From Streptomyces sp. A1277 (GTDB lineage Bacteria > Actinomycetota > Actinomycetes > Streptomycetales > Streptomycetaceae), in contig NZ_SSBI01000055.1 of the NCBI RefSeq assembly GCF_004795015.1, positions 1 through 55,872 of the forward strand: DNA of 55,872 nt, read 5' to 3'. Each line of letters starts with the position of its first letter. Position 1 is the first letter of the stretch. Below the pieces are notes generated by a model that did not search any database, had not been told where the DNA came from, and saw nothing but the letters and a program-made list of their open reading frames with translations. The translations under genes and the position numbers were made by a program. This document shows, piece after piece, positions 38,962 to 48,238 of this stretch.

Positions 38962-40283
38962 TGACCACTCCCCGTGCAACGCCCCGCGCCACGACCGAGG
39001 GGACTGTATATACGGTCACCGGCGGCGACTGGGACGAGATCGTCGAGAACGCCGCCGCGTCCGACGACGAGCGCATCATCGTCAACATGGGCCCCCAGCA
39101 CCCGTCCACGCACGGCGTGCTCCGGCTCATCCTGGAGATCGACGGCGAGACCGTCACCGAGGCCCGCTGCGGCATCGGCTACCTCCACACCGGCATCGAG
39201 AAGAACCTCGAATTCCGCAGCTGGACGCAGGGCACCACCTTCGTCACGCGCATGGACTACCTGACGCCGTTCTTCAACGAGACGGCGTACTGCCTCGGCG
39301 TCGAGAAGCTCCTCGGCATCGAGGACCAGATCCCCGACCGGGCCACCGTCCTGCGCGTGCTCCTGATGGAGCTCAACCGGCTCTCCTCGCACCTGGTGTG
39401 CATCGCCACCGGCGGCATGGAGCTCGGCGCCACGACGATCATGATCTACGGCTTCCGCGACCGCGAGCTCGTCCTCGACCTCTTCGAGCTGATCACCGGC
39501 CTGCGCATGAACCACGCGTTCGTCCGCCCCGGCGGCCTCGCCCAGGACCTGCCCCCGGGCGCGGTCGACCAGCTGCGCGAGTTCGTGAAGACCATGAAGA
39601 AGAACCTGCCGGAGTACGACGCGCTCGCCACCGGCAACCCCATCTTCAAGGCCCGCATGCAGGACGTCGGCTACCTCGACCTCACCGGCTGCATGGCGCT
39701 CGGCGCCACCGGCCCGATCCTGCGCTCGGCGGGCCTCCCGCACGACCTGCGCAAGACGGACCCGTACTGCGGTTACGAGACCTACGAGTTCGACGTCCCC
39801 ACCGCGGACAGCTGCGACGCCTACGGGCGCTTCCTCATCCGCCTGGAGGAGATGCGCCAGTCGCTGCGGATCATCGAGCAGTGCATCGACCGGCTCGAAC
39901 CCGGACCGGTCATGGTCGGTGACAAGAAGATCGCCTGGCCCGCGCAGCTCGCGCTCGGACCGGACGGCCTCGGCAACTCGCTGGACCACATCAAGAAGAT
40001 CATGGGCACCTCCATGGAGGCCCTGATCCACCACTTCAAGCTGGTGACCGAGGGCTTCCGGGTCCCCGTCGGACAGGCGTACACCGCCGTCGAGTCCCCC
40101 AAGGGCGAACTCGGCGTGCACGTCGTCTCGGACGGCGGAACCCGCCCCTACCGGGTCCACTTCCGCGACCCGTCCTTCACCAACCTCCAGGCCATGGCGG
40201 CGATGTGCGAGGGCGGCCAGGTCGCCGACGTCATCGTCGCCGTCGCATCCATCGACCCCGTGATGGGAGGCGTCGACCGGTGA
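38961..40283 (+). CDS. nuoD: NADH-quinone oxidoreductase subunit D
   Basis: 440 aa. The 49-kDa subunit: NMGPQHPSTHGVLRLILEIDGE near residue 44, RCGIGYLHTGIEKN, and the C-terminal DPVMGGVDR. It forms the quinone-binding pocket with NuoB (the HPSTHG loop). The first 40 residues are variable. It overlaps nuoC at the start and nuoE at the end (GTGA). Confidence 0.96.
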   Translation: MTTPRATPRATTEGTVYTVTGGDWDEIVENAAASDDERIIVNMGPQHPSTHGVLRLILEIDGETVTEARCGIGYLHTGIEKNLEFRSWTQGTTFVTRMDYLTPFFNETAYCLGVEKLLGIEDQIPDRATVLRVLLMELNRLSSHLVCIATGGMELGATTIMIYGFRDRELVLDLFELITGLRMNHAFVRPGGLAQDLPPGAVDQLREFVKTMKKNLPEYDALATGNPIFKARMQDVGYLDLTGCMALGATGPILRSAGLPHDLRKTDPYCGYETYEFDVPTADSCDAYGRFLIRLEEMRQSLRIIEQCIDRLEPGPVMVGDKKIAWPAQLALGPDGLGNSLDHIKKIMGTSMEALIHHFKLVTEGFRVPVGQAYTAVESPKGELGVHVVSDGGTRPYRVHFRDPSFTNLQAMAAMCEGGQVADVIVAVASIDPVMGGVDR

Positions 40284-41128
40284 CCGAAGCACGTACCGAA
40301 GTCAGTCTGGGGATGCCGCAGCTCCCCGCCCCCGCCTACCCGGCCGAGGTGCGCGCCAGGCTCGAAGCGGATGCGAAGGAGGTGATCGCCCGCTACCCCG
40401 GCAGCCGCTCCGCGCTCCTGCCGCTGCTGCACCTCGTGCAGTCCGAGGAGGGGTACGTCTCCCGTACGGGCATGGCGTTCTGCGCCGAACTGCTCGGCCT
40501 CACCACCGCCGAGGTCACCGCGGTCGCCACCTTCTACACGATGTACCGGCGCAAGCCGAGCGGCGACTACCAGGTCGGCGTCTGCACCAACACGCTCTGC
40601 GCGGTGATGGGCGGCGACGCGATCTTCGACCGGCTCAAGGAGCACCTCGGCGTCGGCAACGACGAGACGACCCGGGACGGCAAGGTGACGCTCGAACACA
40701 TCGAGTGCAACGCCGCCTGCGACTTCGCGCCCGTCGTGATGGTCAACTGGGAGTTCTTCGACAACCAGACCCCCGAGAGCGCGACCCGGCTCGTCGACGA
40801 CCTGATCGCCGGCCGCACCGTCGAGCCCACCCGCGGCGCCCCGCTGTGCACGTACAAGGAGACCGCCCGCATCCTGGCCGGCTTCCCCGACGAGCGCCCC
40901 GGCGCCGTCGCGGCCACCGGCGGCGCGGGCCCCGCCTCGCTGATCGGCCTCAAGCTCGCCAAGGGCGAGGCCGGGCCGCAGCCCCGCGTGGTGGGCCCGC
41001 GCGGCGAGGCCCCGCGCGACGAACCGCAGAAGGGCGCCGAGCACCTCAGCTCCCACGACGCGCCGCAGCAGACCTCGGCATCCGACCCGGACAACCCGGC
41101 AGGACCCGCCGCCGAGGAGGGGGAGTGA
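40280..41128 (+). CDS. nuoE: NADH-quinone oxidoreductase subunit E
   Basis: 282 aa from GTG 40280, overlapping the nuoD stop by four bases. Thioredoxin-like 2Fe-2S protein: helical N-terminus, then the cluster ligands in CTNTLC and CNAACDFAPV. It carries cluster N1a, next to the FMN site of NuoF. A C-terminal extension of about 90 residues, rich in Gly/Pro/Ala and charged residues, follows the fold and is probably disordered. The stop shares one base with the nuoF start. Confidence 0.95.
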   Translation: MTEARTEVSLGMPQLPAPAYPAEVRARLEADAKEVIARYPGSRSALLPLLHLVQSEEGYVSRTGMAFCAELLGLTTAEVTAVATFYTMYRRKPSGDYQVGVCTNTLCAVMGGDAIFDRLKEHLGVGNDETTRDGKVTLEHIECNAACDFAPVVMVNWEFFDNQTPESATRLVDDLIAGRTVEPTRGAPLCTYKETARILAGFPDERPGAVAATGGAGPASLIGLKLAKGEAGPQPRVVGPRGEAPRDEPQKGAEHLSSHDAPQQTSASDPDNPAGPAAEEGE

Positions 41129-42492
41129 TGACGTTGGCCACCGAACTCGACCAGAACGGGACCAGCCCCGAGAAGCTGCTCGCGCCCGTCCTGTCCGCCT
41201 TCTGGGACCAGCCGGAATCCTGGACCCTGGACACCTACCGCCGCCACGAGGGCTACGAGGGACTGCGCAAGGCCCTCGCCATGTCCCCGGACGACCTCAT
41301 CGCGTACGTCAAGGACTCCGGTCTGCGCGGGCGCGGCGGCGCAGGCTTCCCCACCGGGATGAAGTGGCAGTTCATCCCGCAGGGCGACGGCAAGCCCCAC
41401 TACCTAGTTGTCAACGCCGACGAGTCGGAGCCGGGGACCTGCAAGGACATCCCGCTCCTCTTCGCCAACCCGCACAGCCTCATCGAGGGCATCGTGATCG
41501 CCAGCTACGCGATCCGCTGCTCGCACGCCTTCATCTACCTGCGCGGCGAGGTCGTCCCCGTACTGCGCCGGCTGCACGAGGCCGTCCGCGAGGCGTACGA
41601 GGCGGGCTACCTCGGCACGGACATCATGGGCTCCGGGCTCGACCTGGAGCTCACCGTGCACGCGGGCGCCGGCGCGTACATCTGCGGTGAGGAGACCGCA
41701 CTCCTCGACTCGCTCGAAGGACGCCGCGGCCAGCCCCGGCTGCGGCCCCCCTTCCCCGCCATCGCCGGTCTGTACGCCTGCCCCACCGTGGTGAACAACG
41801 TCGAGTCCATCGCCTCGGTTCCCGCGATCCTGAACAAGGGCAAGGACTGGTTCAAGTCGATGGGCAGCGAGAAGTCCCCGGGCTTCACGCTCTACTCGCT
41901 CAGCGGCCATGTCGTCGGCCCCGGCCAGTACGAGGCGCCGCTCGGCATCACGCTGCGCCAGCTCCTCGACATGAGCGGCGGTATGCGCCCCGGCCACCGC
42001 CTCAAGTTCTGGACCCCGGGCGGCTCCTCCACCCCGATGTTCACCGAGGAACACCTCGACGTGCCCCTCGACTACGAGGGCGTCGGCGCGGCCGGCTCCA
42101 TGCTGGGCACCAAGGCGCTCCAGTGCTTCGACGAGACGACCTGCGTGGTGCGGGCCGTCACCCGCTGGACCGAGTTCTACGCCCACGAGTCCTGCGGCAA
42201 GTGCACACCCTGCCGCGAAGGCACCTACTGGCTCGTCCAGTTGCTCCGTGACATCGAGGCCGGCAAGGGGCAGATGTCCGACCTCGACAAGCTCAACGAC
42301 ATCGCCGACAACATCAACGGCAAGTCGTTCTGCGCCCTCGGTGACGGCGCCGCCTCGCCGATCTTCTCCTCGCTGAAGTACTTCCGCGAGGAGTACGAGC
42401 AGCACATCACCGGCAAGGGCTGCCCCTTCGATCCCGCCAAATCGACCCTCTGGGCCGACGACAAGAACGCATCCCAGGGGGTGAACGCATGA
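41128..42492 (+). CDS. nuoF: NADH-quinone oxidoreductase subunit F (FMN, NADH site)
   Basis: 454 aa, start ATG 41128 with GGAGGGGGAG upstream. NADH-binding GRGGAGFPTGMKW, FMN-binding NADESEPGTCKD and GAGAYICGEETALLDSLEG, and the N3 4Fe-4S ligands ESCGKCTPCREG with a later Cys (SFCALGDGA). It oxidises NADH and is the electron entry point. It overlaps nuoG by four bases (ATGA). Confidence 0.96.
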   Translation: MTLATELDQNGTSPEKLLAPVLSAFWDQPESWTLDTYRRHEGYEGLRKALAMSPDDLIAYVKDSGLRGRGGAGFPTGMKWQFIPQGDGKPHYLVVNADESEPGTCKDIPLLFANPHSLIEGIVIASYAIRCSHAFIYLRGEVVPVLRRLHEAVREAYEAGYLGTDIMGSGLDLELTVHAGAGAYICGEETALLDSLEGRRGQPRLRPPFPAIAGLYACPTVVNNVESIASVPAILNKGKDWFKSMGSEKSPGFTLYSLSGHVVGPGQYEAPLGITLRQLLDMSGGMRPGHRLKFWTPGGSSTPMFTEEHLDVPLDYEGVGAAGSMLGTKALQCFDETTCVVRAVTRWTEFYAHESCGKCTPCREGTYWLVQLLRDIEAGKGQMSDLDKLNDIADNINGKSFCALGDGAASPIFSSLKYFREEYEQHITGKGCPFDPAKSTLWADDKNASQGVNA

Positions 42493-44996
42493 CAGTCACC
42501 ACGAGTGCGCCCTCCGGGGGCGGCGAAGCGGCGATCCCGCCCGAGGACCTGGTCACGCTGACCATCGACGGCATCGAGATCAGCGTGCCCAAGGGCACCC
42601 TGGTCATCCGCGCCGCCGAACTCCTCGGCATCGAGATCCCGCGCTTCTGCGACCACCCCCTCCTCGACCCGGCCGGCGCCTGCCGCCAGTGCATCGTCGA
42701 GGTCGAGGGCCAGCGCAAGCCGATGGCGTCCTGCACCATCACCTGCACCGACGGCATGGTCGTCAAGTCGCAGATCACCTCGCCCGTCGCCGACAAGGCG
42801 CAGCGCGGCGTGATGGAACTGCTGCTCATCAACCACCCACTGGACTGCCCGGTCTGCGACAAGGGTGGCGAGTGCCCCCTCCAGAACCAGGCGATGTCGC
42901 ACGGCGACGCGGACTCCCGCTTCGACGGCAAGAAGCGGACGTACGAGAAGCCCGTGCCGATCTCCACCCAGGTGCTGCTGGACCGCGAGCGGTGCGTGCT
43001 GTGCGCGCGCTGCACCCGGTTCTCCAACCAGGTGGCGGGCGACCCGATGATCGAGCTGATCGAGCGCGGCGCGCTCCAGCAGGTCGGCACCGGCGAGGGC
43101 GACCCCTTCCAGTCGTACTTCTCCGGCAACACCATCCAGATCTGCCCGGTCGGGGCGCTGACCTCGGCGGCGTACCGGTTCCGCTCCCGCCCCTTCGACC
43201 TGGTGTCGACGCCCTCGGTGTGCGAGCACTGCGCCGGCGGCTGCGCCACCCGCACCGACCACCGGCGCGGCAAGGTCATGCGCCGCCTCGCGGCCAACGA
43301 CCCCGAGGTCAACGAGGAGTGGCTCTGCGACAAGGGCCGCTTCGGCTTCCGCTACGCCCAGCAGCGCGACCGCCTCACCACCCCGCTCGTACGGGGCGAG
43401 TCGGGCGAGCTGGAACCGGCGAGCTGGCCCGAGGCGCTGTCCGTCGCGGCCGAGGGGCTGTCCGCCGCACGCGGCAGGACCGGTGTCCTCACCGGCGGCC
43501 GGCTGACCGTCGAGGACGCCTACGCGTACAGCAAGTTCGCCCGGATCGCCCTGAACACCAACGACATCGACTTCCGCGCCCGGGTCCACAGCGACGAGGA
43601 GGCCGACTTCCTGGCCTCGCGCGTCGCGGGGCGCGGCAAGGACCTGGACGGGTCCGGGGTCACGTACACCTCCCTGGAGAAGGCGCCGACCGTACTGCTG
43701 GTCGGGTTCGAGTCGGAGGAGGAGGCACCCGGCGTCTTCCTGCGGCTGCGCAAGGCCCACCGCAAGAACGGCCAGCGCACCTTCTCCATCGCCTCGCACG
43801 CCACCCGGGGCCTGGTGAAGGCCGGCGGCGCGCTGCTTCCCGCCGCACCCGGCACCGAAACCGAATGGCTGGACGCCATCGCGGGCGGCGTCGGGCTGGA
43901 GGGCGAGGGCGCCGTCGCGGCCGAGGCGCTGCGCGGTGAGGGCGCGCTGATCGTGGTCGGCGAGCGGCTGGCCGGGGTGCCCGGCGGGCTGACCGCGGCG
44001 GTCCGGGCCGCGACCGCGACCGGGGCCCGGCTGGTGTGGATCCCGCGCCGGGCGGGCGAACGCGGTGCGGTGGAGGCGGGCGCGCTCCCGTCGCTGCTGC
44101 CCGGCGGCCGTCCGGCCACCGACCCGCGCGCCCGCGACGAGGTCGCCGCCGCCTGGGGCGTCGCCGAACTCCCTTCCCGCTTCGGCCGCGACACCGGCCG
44201 GATCATCGAGGCCGCGGCCACCGGTGAGCTGGGCGCGCTGGTCGTCGCCGGCGTCGGGACCGAGGACCTGCCGGACCCGGCGCGGGCCCTGGAGGCCCTG
44301 GACCGGGTCGGCTTCCTGGTCTCCCTGGAGCTGCGGCCGAGCGAGGTCACCGACCGCGCCGACGTGGTGTTCCCGGTCGCCGCGGTGGCCGAGAAGTCCG
44401 GCACCTTCCTCAACTGGGAGGGCCGGGCGCGGATGTTCGAGGCCGCGCTGAAGCCCGACCAGATGACGCGCAACCTCGCCCCGGGCGACGCCCGCGTCCT
44501 GCACATGCTGGCCGACGCGCTCGACGTGCACTTCGCGCTGCCGGACCTCCGGGCCGCCCGCCGCGAGCTGGACCGCCTCGGCGGCTGGCAGGGCGGGTAC
44601 GCGGACGAGCCGCGCGTCTCCGCGCAGCCGCTGCCCCGGCCCGCCAACGGCGAGGCGATCCTCGCCGGCCACCGCATGCTGCTCGACCTGGGCCGCCTCC
44701 AGGAGGGCGACACCGCGCTCGCCGGGACCCGGCACGAGGCGGTGGCCCGGCTGTCGGCCGCCACGGCCGCGGAGACCGGGGTCAAGGACGGCGACCTGCT
44801 GGCGGTGTCCGGCCCCGCGGGCAGCGTGGAACTCCCGCTCCGGGTCGCCGACATGCCGGACCGCGTGGTCTGGGTGCCGCTGAACTCGGCCGGGCGGGGC
44901 GTGCCGGCCATGACCGGGGCCCGTCCCGGCGGCCTGGTCCGGATCGGCCCCGCCGCTGCCGGTACTCCCGACGTCACACCGGAGGTGCGGGCGTGA
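42489..44996 (+). CDS. nuoG: NADH-quinone oxidoreductase subunit G
   Basis: 835 aa. Order: 2Fe-2S ferredoxin domain (CDHPLLDPAGACRQC...C), His/Cys-ligated 4Fe-4S segment (HPLDCPVCDKGGECPLQ), further 4Fe-4S ligands (CVLCARC... QICPVGALT), a CEHCAGGCATRTDHRRGKVMR segment (possible extra cluster N7), then a long molybdopterin-oxidoreductase-like domain with no visible cofactor, and a C-terminal beta-barrel. It conducts electrons from NuoF to NuoI. The GTGA overlap leads into nuoH. Confidence 0.95.
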   Translation: MTVTTSAPSGGGEAAIPPEDLVTLTIDGIEISVPKGTLVIRAAELLGIEIPRFCDHPLLDPAGACRQCIVEVEGQRKPMASCTITCTDGMVVKSQITSPVADKAQRGVMELLLINHPLDCPVCDKGGECPLQNQAMSHGDADSRFDGKKRTYEKPVPISTQVLLDRERCVLCARCTRFSNQVAGDPMIELIERGALQQVGTGEGDPFQSYFSGNTIQICPVGALTSAAYRFRSRPFDLVSTPSVCEHCAGGCATRTDHRRGKVMRRLAANDPEVNEEWLCDKGRFGFRYAQQRDRLTTPLVRGESGELEPASWPEALSVAAEGLSAARGRTGVLTGGRLTVEDAYAYSKFARIALNTNDIDFRARVHSDEEADFLASRVAGRGKDLDGSGVTYTSLEKAPTVLLVGFESEEEAPGVFLRLRKAHRKNGQRTFSIASHATRGLVKAGGALLPAAPGTETEWLDAIAGGVGLEGEGAVAAEALRGEGALIVVGERLAGVPGGLTAAVRAATATGARLVWIPRRAGERGAVEAGALPSLLPGGRPATDPRARDEVAAAWGVAELPSRFGRDTGRIIEAAATGELGALVVAGVGTEDLPDPARALEALDRVGFLVSLELRPSEVTDRADVVFPVAAVAEKSGTFLNWEGRARMFEAALKPDQMTRNLAPGDARVLHMLADALDVHFALPDLRAARRELDRLGGWQGGYADEPRVSAQPLPRPANGEAILAGHRMLLDLGRLQEGDTALAGTRHEAVARLSAATAAETGVKDGDLLAVSGPAGSVELPLRVADMPDRVVWVPLNSAGRGVPAMTGARPGGLVRIGPAAAGTPDVTPEVRA

Positions 44997-46411
44997 CCGC
45001 CTTCGCTCAACTGGCCGCGGCACCGCAGGGCGCGGTGCTCGCCGCCGAGGACCTGTCGATGTTCGGCAACGACCCCTGGTGGCTCGTCGTCGTCAAGGCC
45101 GTCTTCTGCTTCGCGTTCCTGATGGTGACCGTGCTCTTCTCCATCGTGTGGGAGCGCAAGGTCGTCGCCTGGATGCAGCTGCGCATCGGCCCCAACCGGC
45201 ACGGCCCCTGGGGCATGCTCCAGTCGCTCGCCGACGGCATCAAGCTGATGCTGAAGGAAGACGTCATCGTCAAGCGGGCCGACAAGGTCGTCTACGTCCT
45301 CGCCCCGATCATCGCCGCGGTCCCGGCGTTCATGGCGATCGCGGTGATCCCCTTCGGCCCGTCCGGCAACGAGGTCTCGATCTTCGGCCACCGCACGGCG
45401 ATGCAGCTCACCGACCTGCCGATCGCGATGCTGTACATCCTCGCGGTGGCCTCGGTCGGGATCTACGGCATCGTGCTCGCCGGCTGGTCCTCCGGATCGA
45501 CGTACCCGCTGCTCGGCGGACTCCGCTCCTGCGCGCAGATGATCTCGTACGAGATCGCGATGGGCGCCGCGTTCGCCTCGGTCTTCCTCTACTCCGGGTC
45601 GATGTCGACCTCGAAGATCGTGGAGGCGCAGCAGGACCGCTGGTTCATCATCCTGCTGCCGGTCTCCTTCATCATCTACATCGTCACGATGGTCGGCGAG
45701 ACCAACCGCGCCCCGTTCGACATGCCGGAGTCCGAGGGCGACCTGGTCGGCGGCTTCAACACCGAGTACTCGTCCATCAAGTTCGCGATGTTCATGCTCG
45801 CCGAGTACGTCAACATGGTCACCGTCTCGGCGGTCTCCACGACCCTGTTCCTGGGCGGCTGGCGGGCCCCGTGGCCGATCAGCACCTTCTGGGAGGGCGC
45901 GAACCACGGCTGGTGGCCGATGCTCTGGTTCATCGTCAAGGTCCAGCTGCTGCTGTTCTTCTTCATCTGGCTGCGCGGCACGCTGCCCCGCGTCCGCTAC
46001 GACCAGCTGATGAAGCTCGGCTGGAAGGTCCTGATCCCGGTCTCCGTCGTCTGGCTGATGCTGGTCGCGACGGTACGCGCGCTGCGCAACGAGGGCCACG
46101 ACTTCTCGAAGATCCTGCTCTATGTGGCCGGGGCCGTGATCGCGGTCCTGCTGATCTCCTTCGTGGTCGACATCTTCCGCGACAAGAAGGAGAAGGCCGC
46201 GGCCGCCGAGGCGGGCCCGGAACCGGCGTTCGACCCGATGGCGGGCGGATTCCCGGTGCCGCCGCTGCCCGGACAGACCCTGCCGCCCGTGCCGCGGCGC
46301 AGGCCGCGCCGCGAGCGGGAGCTCGTTGTCAGTGGTGGCGTGGATACTCAGAGTGACGGAAATCCGAGTGACGGAAATCCGAGTGACGGAAAGGAGGCCG
46401 ACGGTGTCTGA
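44993..46411 (+). CDS. nuoH: NADH-quinone oxidoreductase subunit H
   Basis: 472 aa, GTG 44993. Eight to nine membrane helices; conserved loops WMQLRIGPNRHGPWGMLQSLADGIKLMLKED, GETNRAPFDMPESEGDLVGGFNTEYSS and RGTLPRVRYDQLMKLGWK. It connects the quinone chamber with the proton channels. The C-terminal cytoplasmic tail is unusually long (about 85 residues), Pro/Arg-rich, and ends in a threefold Ser-Asp-Gly-(Asn/Lys) repeat from 15-bp tandem repeats at 46351-46392. The stop lies inside the first codons of nuoI. Confidence 0.95.
   Translation: MTAFAQLAAAPQGAVLAAEDLSMFGNDPWWLVVVKAVFCFAFLMVTVLFSIVWERKVVAWMQLRIGPNRHGPWGMLQSLADGIKLMLKEDVIVKRADKVVYVLAPIIAAVPAFMAIAVIPFGPSGNEVSIFGHRTAMQLTDLPIAMLYILAVASVGIYGIVLAGWSSGSTYPLLGGLRSCAQMISYEIAMGAAFASVFLYSGSMSTSKIVEAQQDRWFIILLPVSFIIYIVTMVGETNRAPFDMPESEGDLVGGFNTEYSSIKFAMFMLAEYVNMVTVSAVSTTLFLGGWRAPWPISTFWEGANHGWWPMLWFIVKVQLLLFFFIWLRGTLPRVRYDQLMKLGWKVLIPVSVVWLMLVATVRALRNEGHDFSKILLYVAGAVIAVLLISFVVDIFRDKKEKAAAAEAGPEPAFDPMAGGFPVPPLPGQTLPPVPRRRPRRERELVVSGGVDTQSDGNPSDGNPSDGKEADGV
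46351..46392 (+). repeat. 15-bp tandem repeats at the nuoH-nuoI junction
   Basis: GAGTGACGGAAATCC at 46351 and 46366 and a partial third unit at 46381. They encode the last residues of NuoH and end just before the nuoI ribosome site (AAGGAGG). Confidence 0.9.
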
Positions 46412-47102
46412 ACTGCCTGATTCGCCGGGGTCCAAGAGGCCGGCGGAGTCCACCGGGCCGACGGGGTCGACGGCGTCGCAGTCCTCCCAGTCCTCGGAGG
46501 ACAAGTTCCTGAATCCGGTGGCCGGCTTCGGCGTGACCTTCAAGGCCATGTTCAAGAAGCGGCTCACCGAGCAGTATCCGGAGACGCCGAAGGTGACGGC
46601 GCCCCGCTTCCACGGCCGCCACCAGCTCAACCGCCATCCGGACGGGCTGGAGAAGTGCGTCGGCTGCGAGCTGTGCGCCTGGGCGTGTCCGGCCGACGCG
46701 ATCTACGTGGAGGGCGCGGACAACACCGAGGAGGAGCGCTACTCCCCGGGCGAGCGCTACGGCCGCGTCTACCAGATCAACTACGCGCGCTGCATCCTCT
46801 GCGGACTGTGCATCGAGGCGTGCCCGACCCGGGCGCTCACGATGACCAACGAGTTCGAGCTCGCCAACACCACCCGCGAGAGCCTCATCTACACCAAGGA
46901 CGAGCTGCTCGCGGGCCTGGAGGAAGGCATGGTCGACAGCCCGCACGCGATCTTCCCCGGCATGGACGAACAGGACTACTACCGGGGCCTGGTCACCGAG
47001 GCGGCCCCCGGTACGGAGCGCCGGCTCGCCGTCTCCAAGGGCGAGAAGCCGTCCGACGAGGCCGGCGAGAACAACGGCGCCGCGCAGGAGGTGGACGCAT
47101 GA
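46404..47102 (+). CDS. nuoI: NADH-quinone oxidoreductase subunit I (two 4Fe-4S clusters)
   Basis: 232 aa from GTG 46404, chosen for AAGGAGG six bases upstream; it overlaps nuoH by eight bases. Two ferredoxin motifs: CVGCELCAWACPADAI and CILCGLCIEACPTRAL (clusters N6a and N6b). The first 35 residues (Ser/Pro/Gly-rich) and the last 40 are extensions. It passes electrons from NuoG to NuoB. The stop overlaps nuoJ. Confidence 0.95.
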   Translation: MSELPDSPGSKRPAESTGPTGSTASQSSQSSEDKFLNPVAGFGVTFKAMFKKRLTEQYPETPKVTAPRFHGRHQLNRHPDGLEKCVGCELCAWACPADAIYVEGADNTEEERYSPGERYGRVYQINYARCILCGLCIEACPTRALTMTNEFELANTTRESLIYTKDELLAGLEEGMVDSPHAIFPGMDEQDYYRGLVTEAAPGTERRLAVSKGEKPSDEAGENNGAAQEVDA

Positions 47103-47926
47103 CCGGCCTGGCCGCAGCGGCCTCGCAGACCTCGACCGGCGAGGCCTTCCAGTTCTGGGTGCTCGGCACGGTCGCCGTGATCGGCGCCCTGTCCACCGTG
47201 CTGATGAAGAGGGCCGTGCACAGCGCGCTGAGCCTCGCCGGGACGATGATCATCCTTGCGGTCTTCTACCTCGCCAACGGCGCCTACTTCCTCGGCATCG
47301 TGCAGATCGTCGTCTACACCGGCGCGATCATGATGCTGTTCCTCTTCGTGGTCATGCTCGTCGGCGTCACGGCGGCGGACTCGCTGAAGGAGACCATCAA
47401 GGGCCAGCGCTGGCTGGCCGCCGGATGCGGCATCGGCTTCGGCGTCCTGCTGATCGCCGGTATCGGCAACGCCTCGCTGAAGAGCTTCAACGGCCTGGGC
47501 ACCGCCAACACCGCGCACGGCGGAAACGTGGAGGGGCTGGCCAGCCTCATCTTCACCAAGTACGTCTTCGCCTTCGAGATCACCGGCGCCCTGCTGATCA
47601 CCGCGACCGTCGGCGCGATGGTGCTCACGCACCGCGAGCGCACCGAACGGGCCAAGACCCAGCGGGAGATGTCCGAGGAGCGCGTGCGGAGCAACCACCT
47701 CCCGCCGCTGCCCGCCCCCGGCGTCTACGCCCGGCACAACGCGGTGGACATCGCGGGCCTGCTCCCCGACGGCACCCCGTCCGAGCTCACCGTCATGCGG
47801 ACGCTGCGCAAGCGCGGCCAGATGCGCGACGTGTCCCAGGAATCACTGGCCGGCCTCAAGGCACTGGAGCAGCGCTCCGGTGAGCGGCTCGGCCGGGACA
47901 CCGAAGAAGAGGAGGTCGCCAAGTGA
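47099..47926 (+). CDS. nuoJ: NADH-quinone oxidoreductase subunit J
   Basis: 275 aa, ATGA overlap with nuoI. Five membrane helices in the first 180 residues, including LGIVQIVVYTGAIMMLFLFVVMLVG, the helix with the conserved pi-bulge region. A cytoplasmic C-terminal tail of about 95 residues (from THRERTERAKTQREMSEERV) is longer than in E. coli, as is usual in actinobacteria. GTGA overlap with nuoK. Confidence 0.95.
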   Translation: MTGLAAAASQTSTGEAFQFWVLGTVAVIGALSTVLMKRAVHSALSLAGTMIILAVFYLANGAYFLGIVQIVVYTGAIMMLFLFVVMLVGVTAADSLKETIKGQRWLAAGCGIGFGVLLIAGIGNASLKSFNGLGTANTAHGGNVEGLASLIFTKYVFAFEITGALLITATVGAMVLTHRERTERAKTQREMSEERVRSNHLPPLPAPGVYARHNAVDIAGLLPDGTPSELTVMRTLRKRGQMRDVSQESLAGLKALEQRSGERLGRDTEEEEVAK

Positions 47927-48222
47927 ACCCGGTCAACTACCTCTATCTCGCCGCCCTGCTGTTCACCATCGGCGCGGCGGGGGTGCTGATCCGGCGGAAC
48001 GCGATCGTGGTGTTCATGTGCGTGGAGCTGATGCTCAACGCCTGCAACCTCGCGTTCGTCACCTTCTCCCGTATGCACGGCAACCTCGACGGCCAGATCA
48101 TCGCCTTCTTCACGATGGTCGTCGCCGCCGCGGAGGTCGTGGTCGGGCTCGCGATCATCGTGTCGCTGTTCCGTTCCCGCCACTCGGCCTCGGTCGACGA
48201 CGCCAGCCTGATGAAGCTGTAG
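47923..48222 (+). CDS. nuoK: NADH-quinone oxidoreductase subunit K
   Basis: 99 aa, GTG start inside the nuoJ stop. Three helices with conserved glutamates: Glu in VFMCVELMLNACNLAFV and in VVAAAEVVVGLAII, both part of the proton path. The nuoL start follows 16 bases after the stop. Confidence 0.96.
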   Translation: MNPVNYLYLAALLFTIGAAGVLIRRNAIVVFMCVELMLNACNLAFVTFSRMHGNLDGQIIAFFTMVVAAAEVVVGLAIIVSLFRSRHSASVDDASLMKL

Positions 48223-48238
48223 AGGGGCGCTGGACCCA

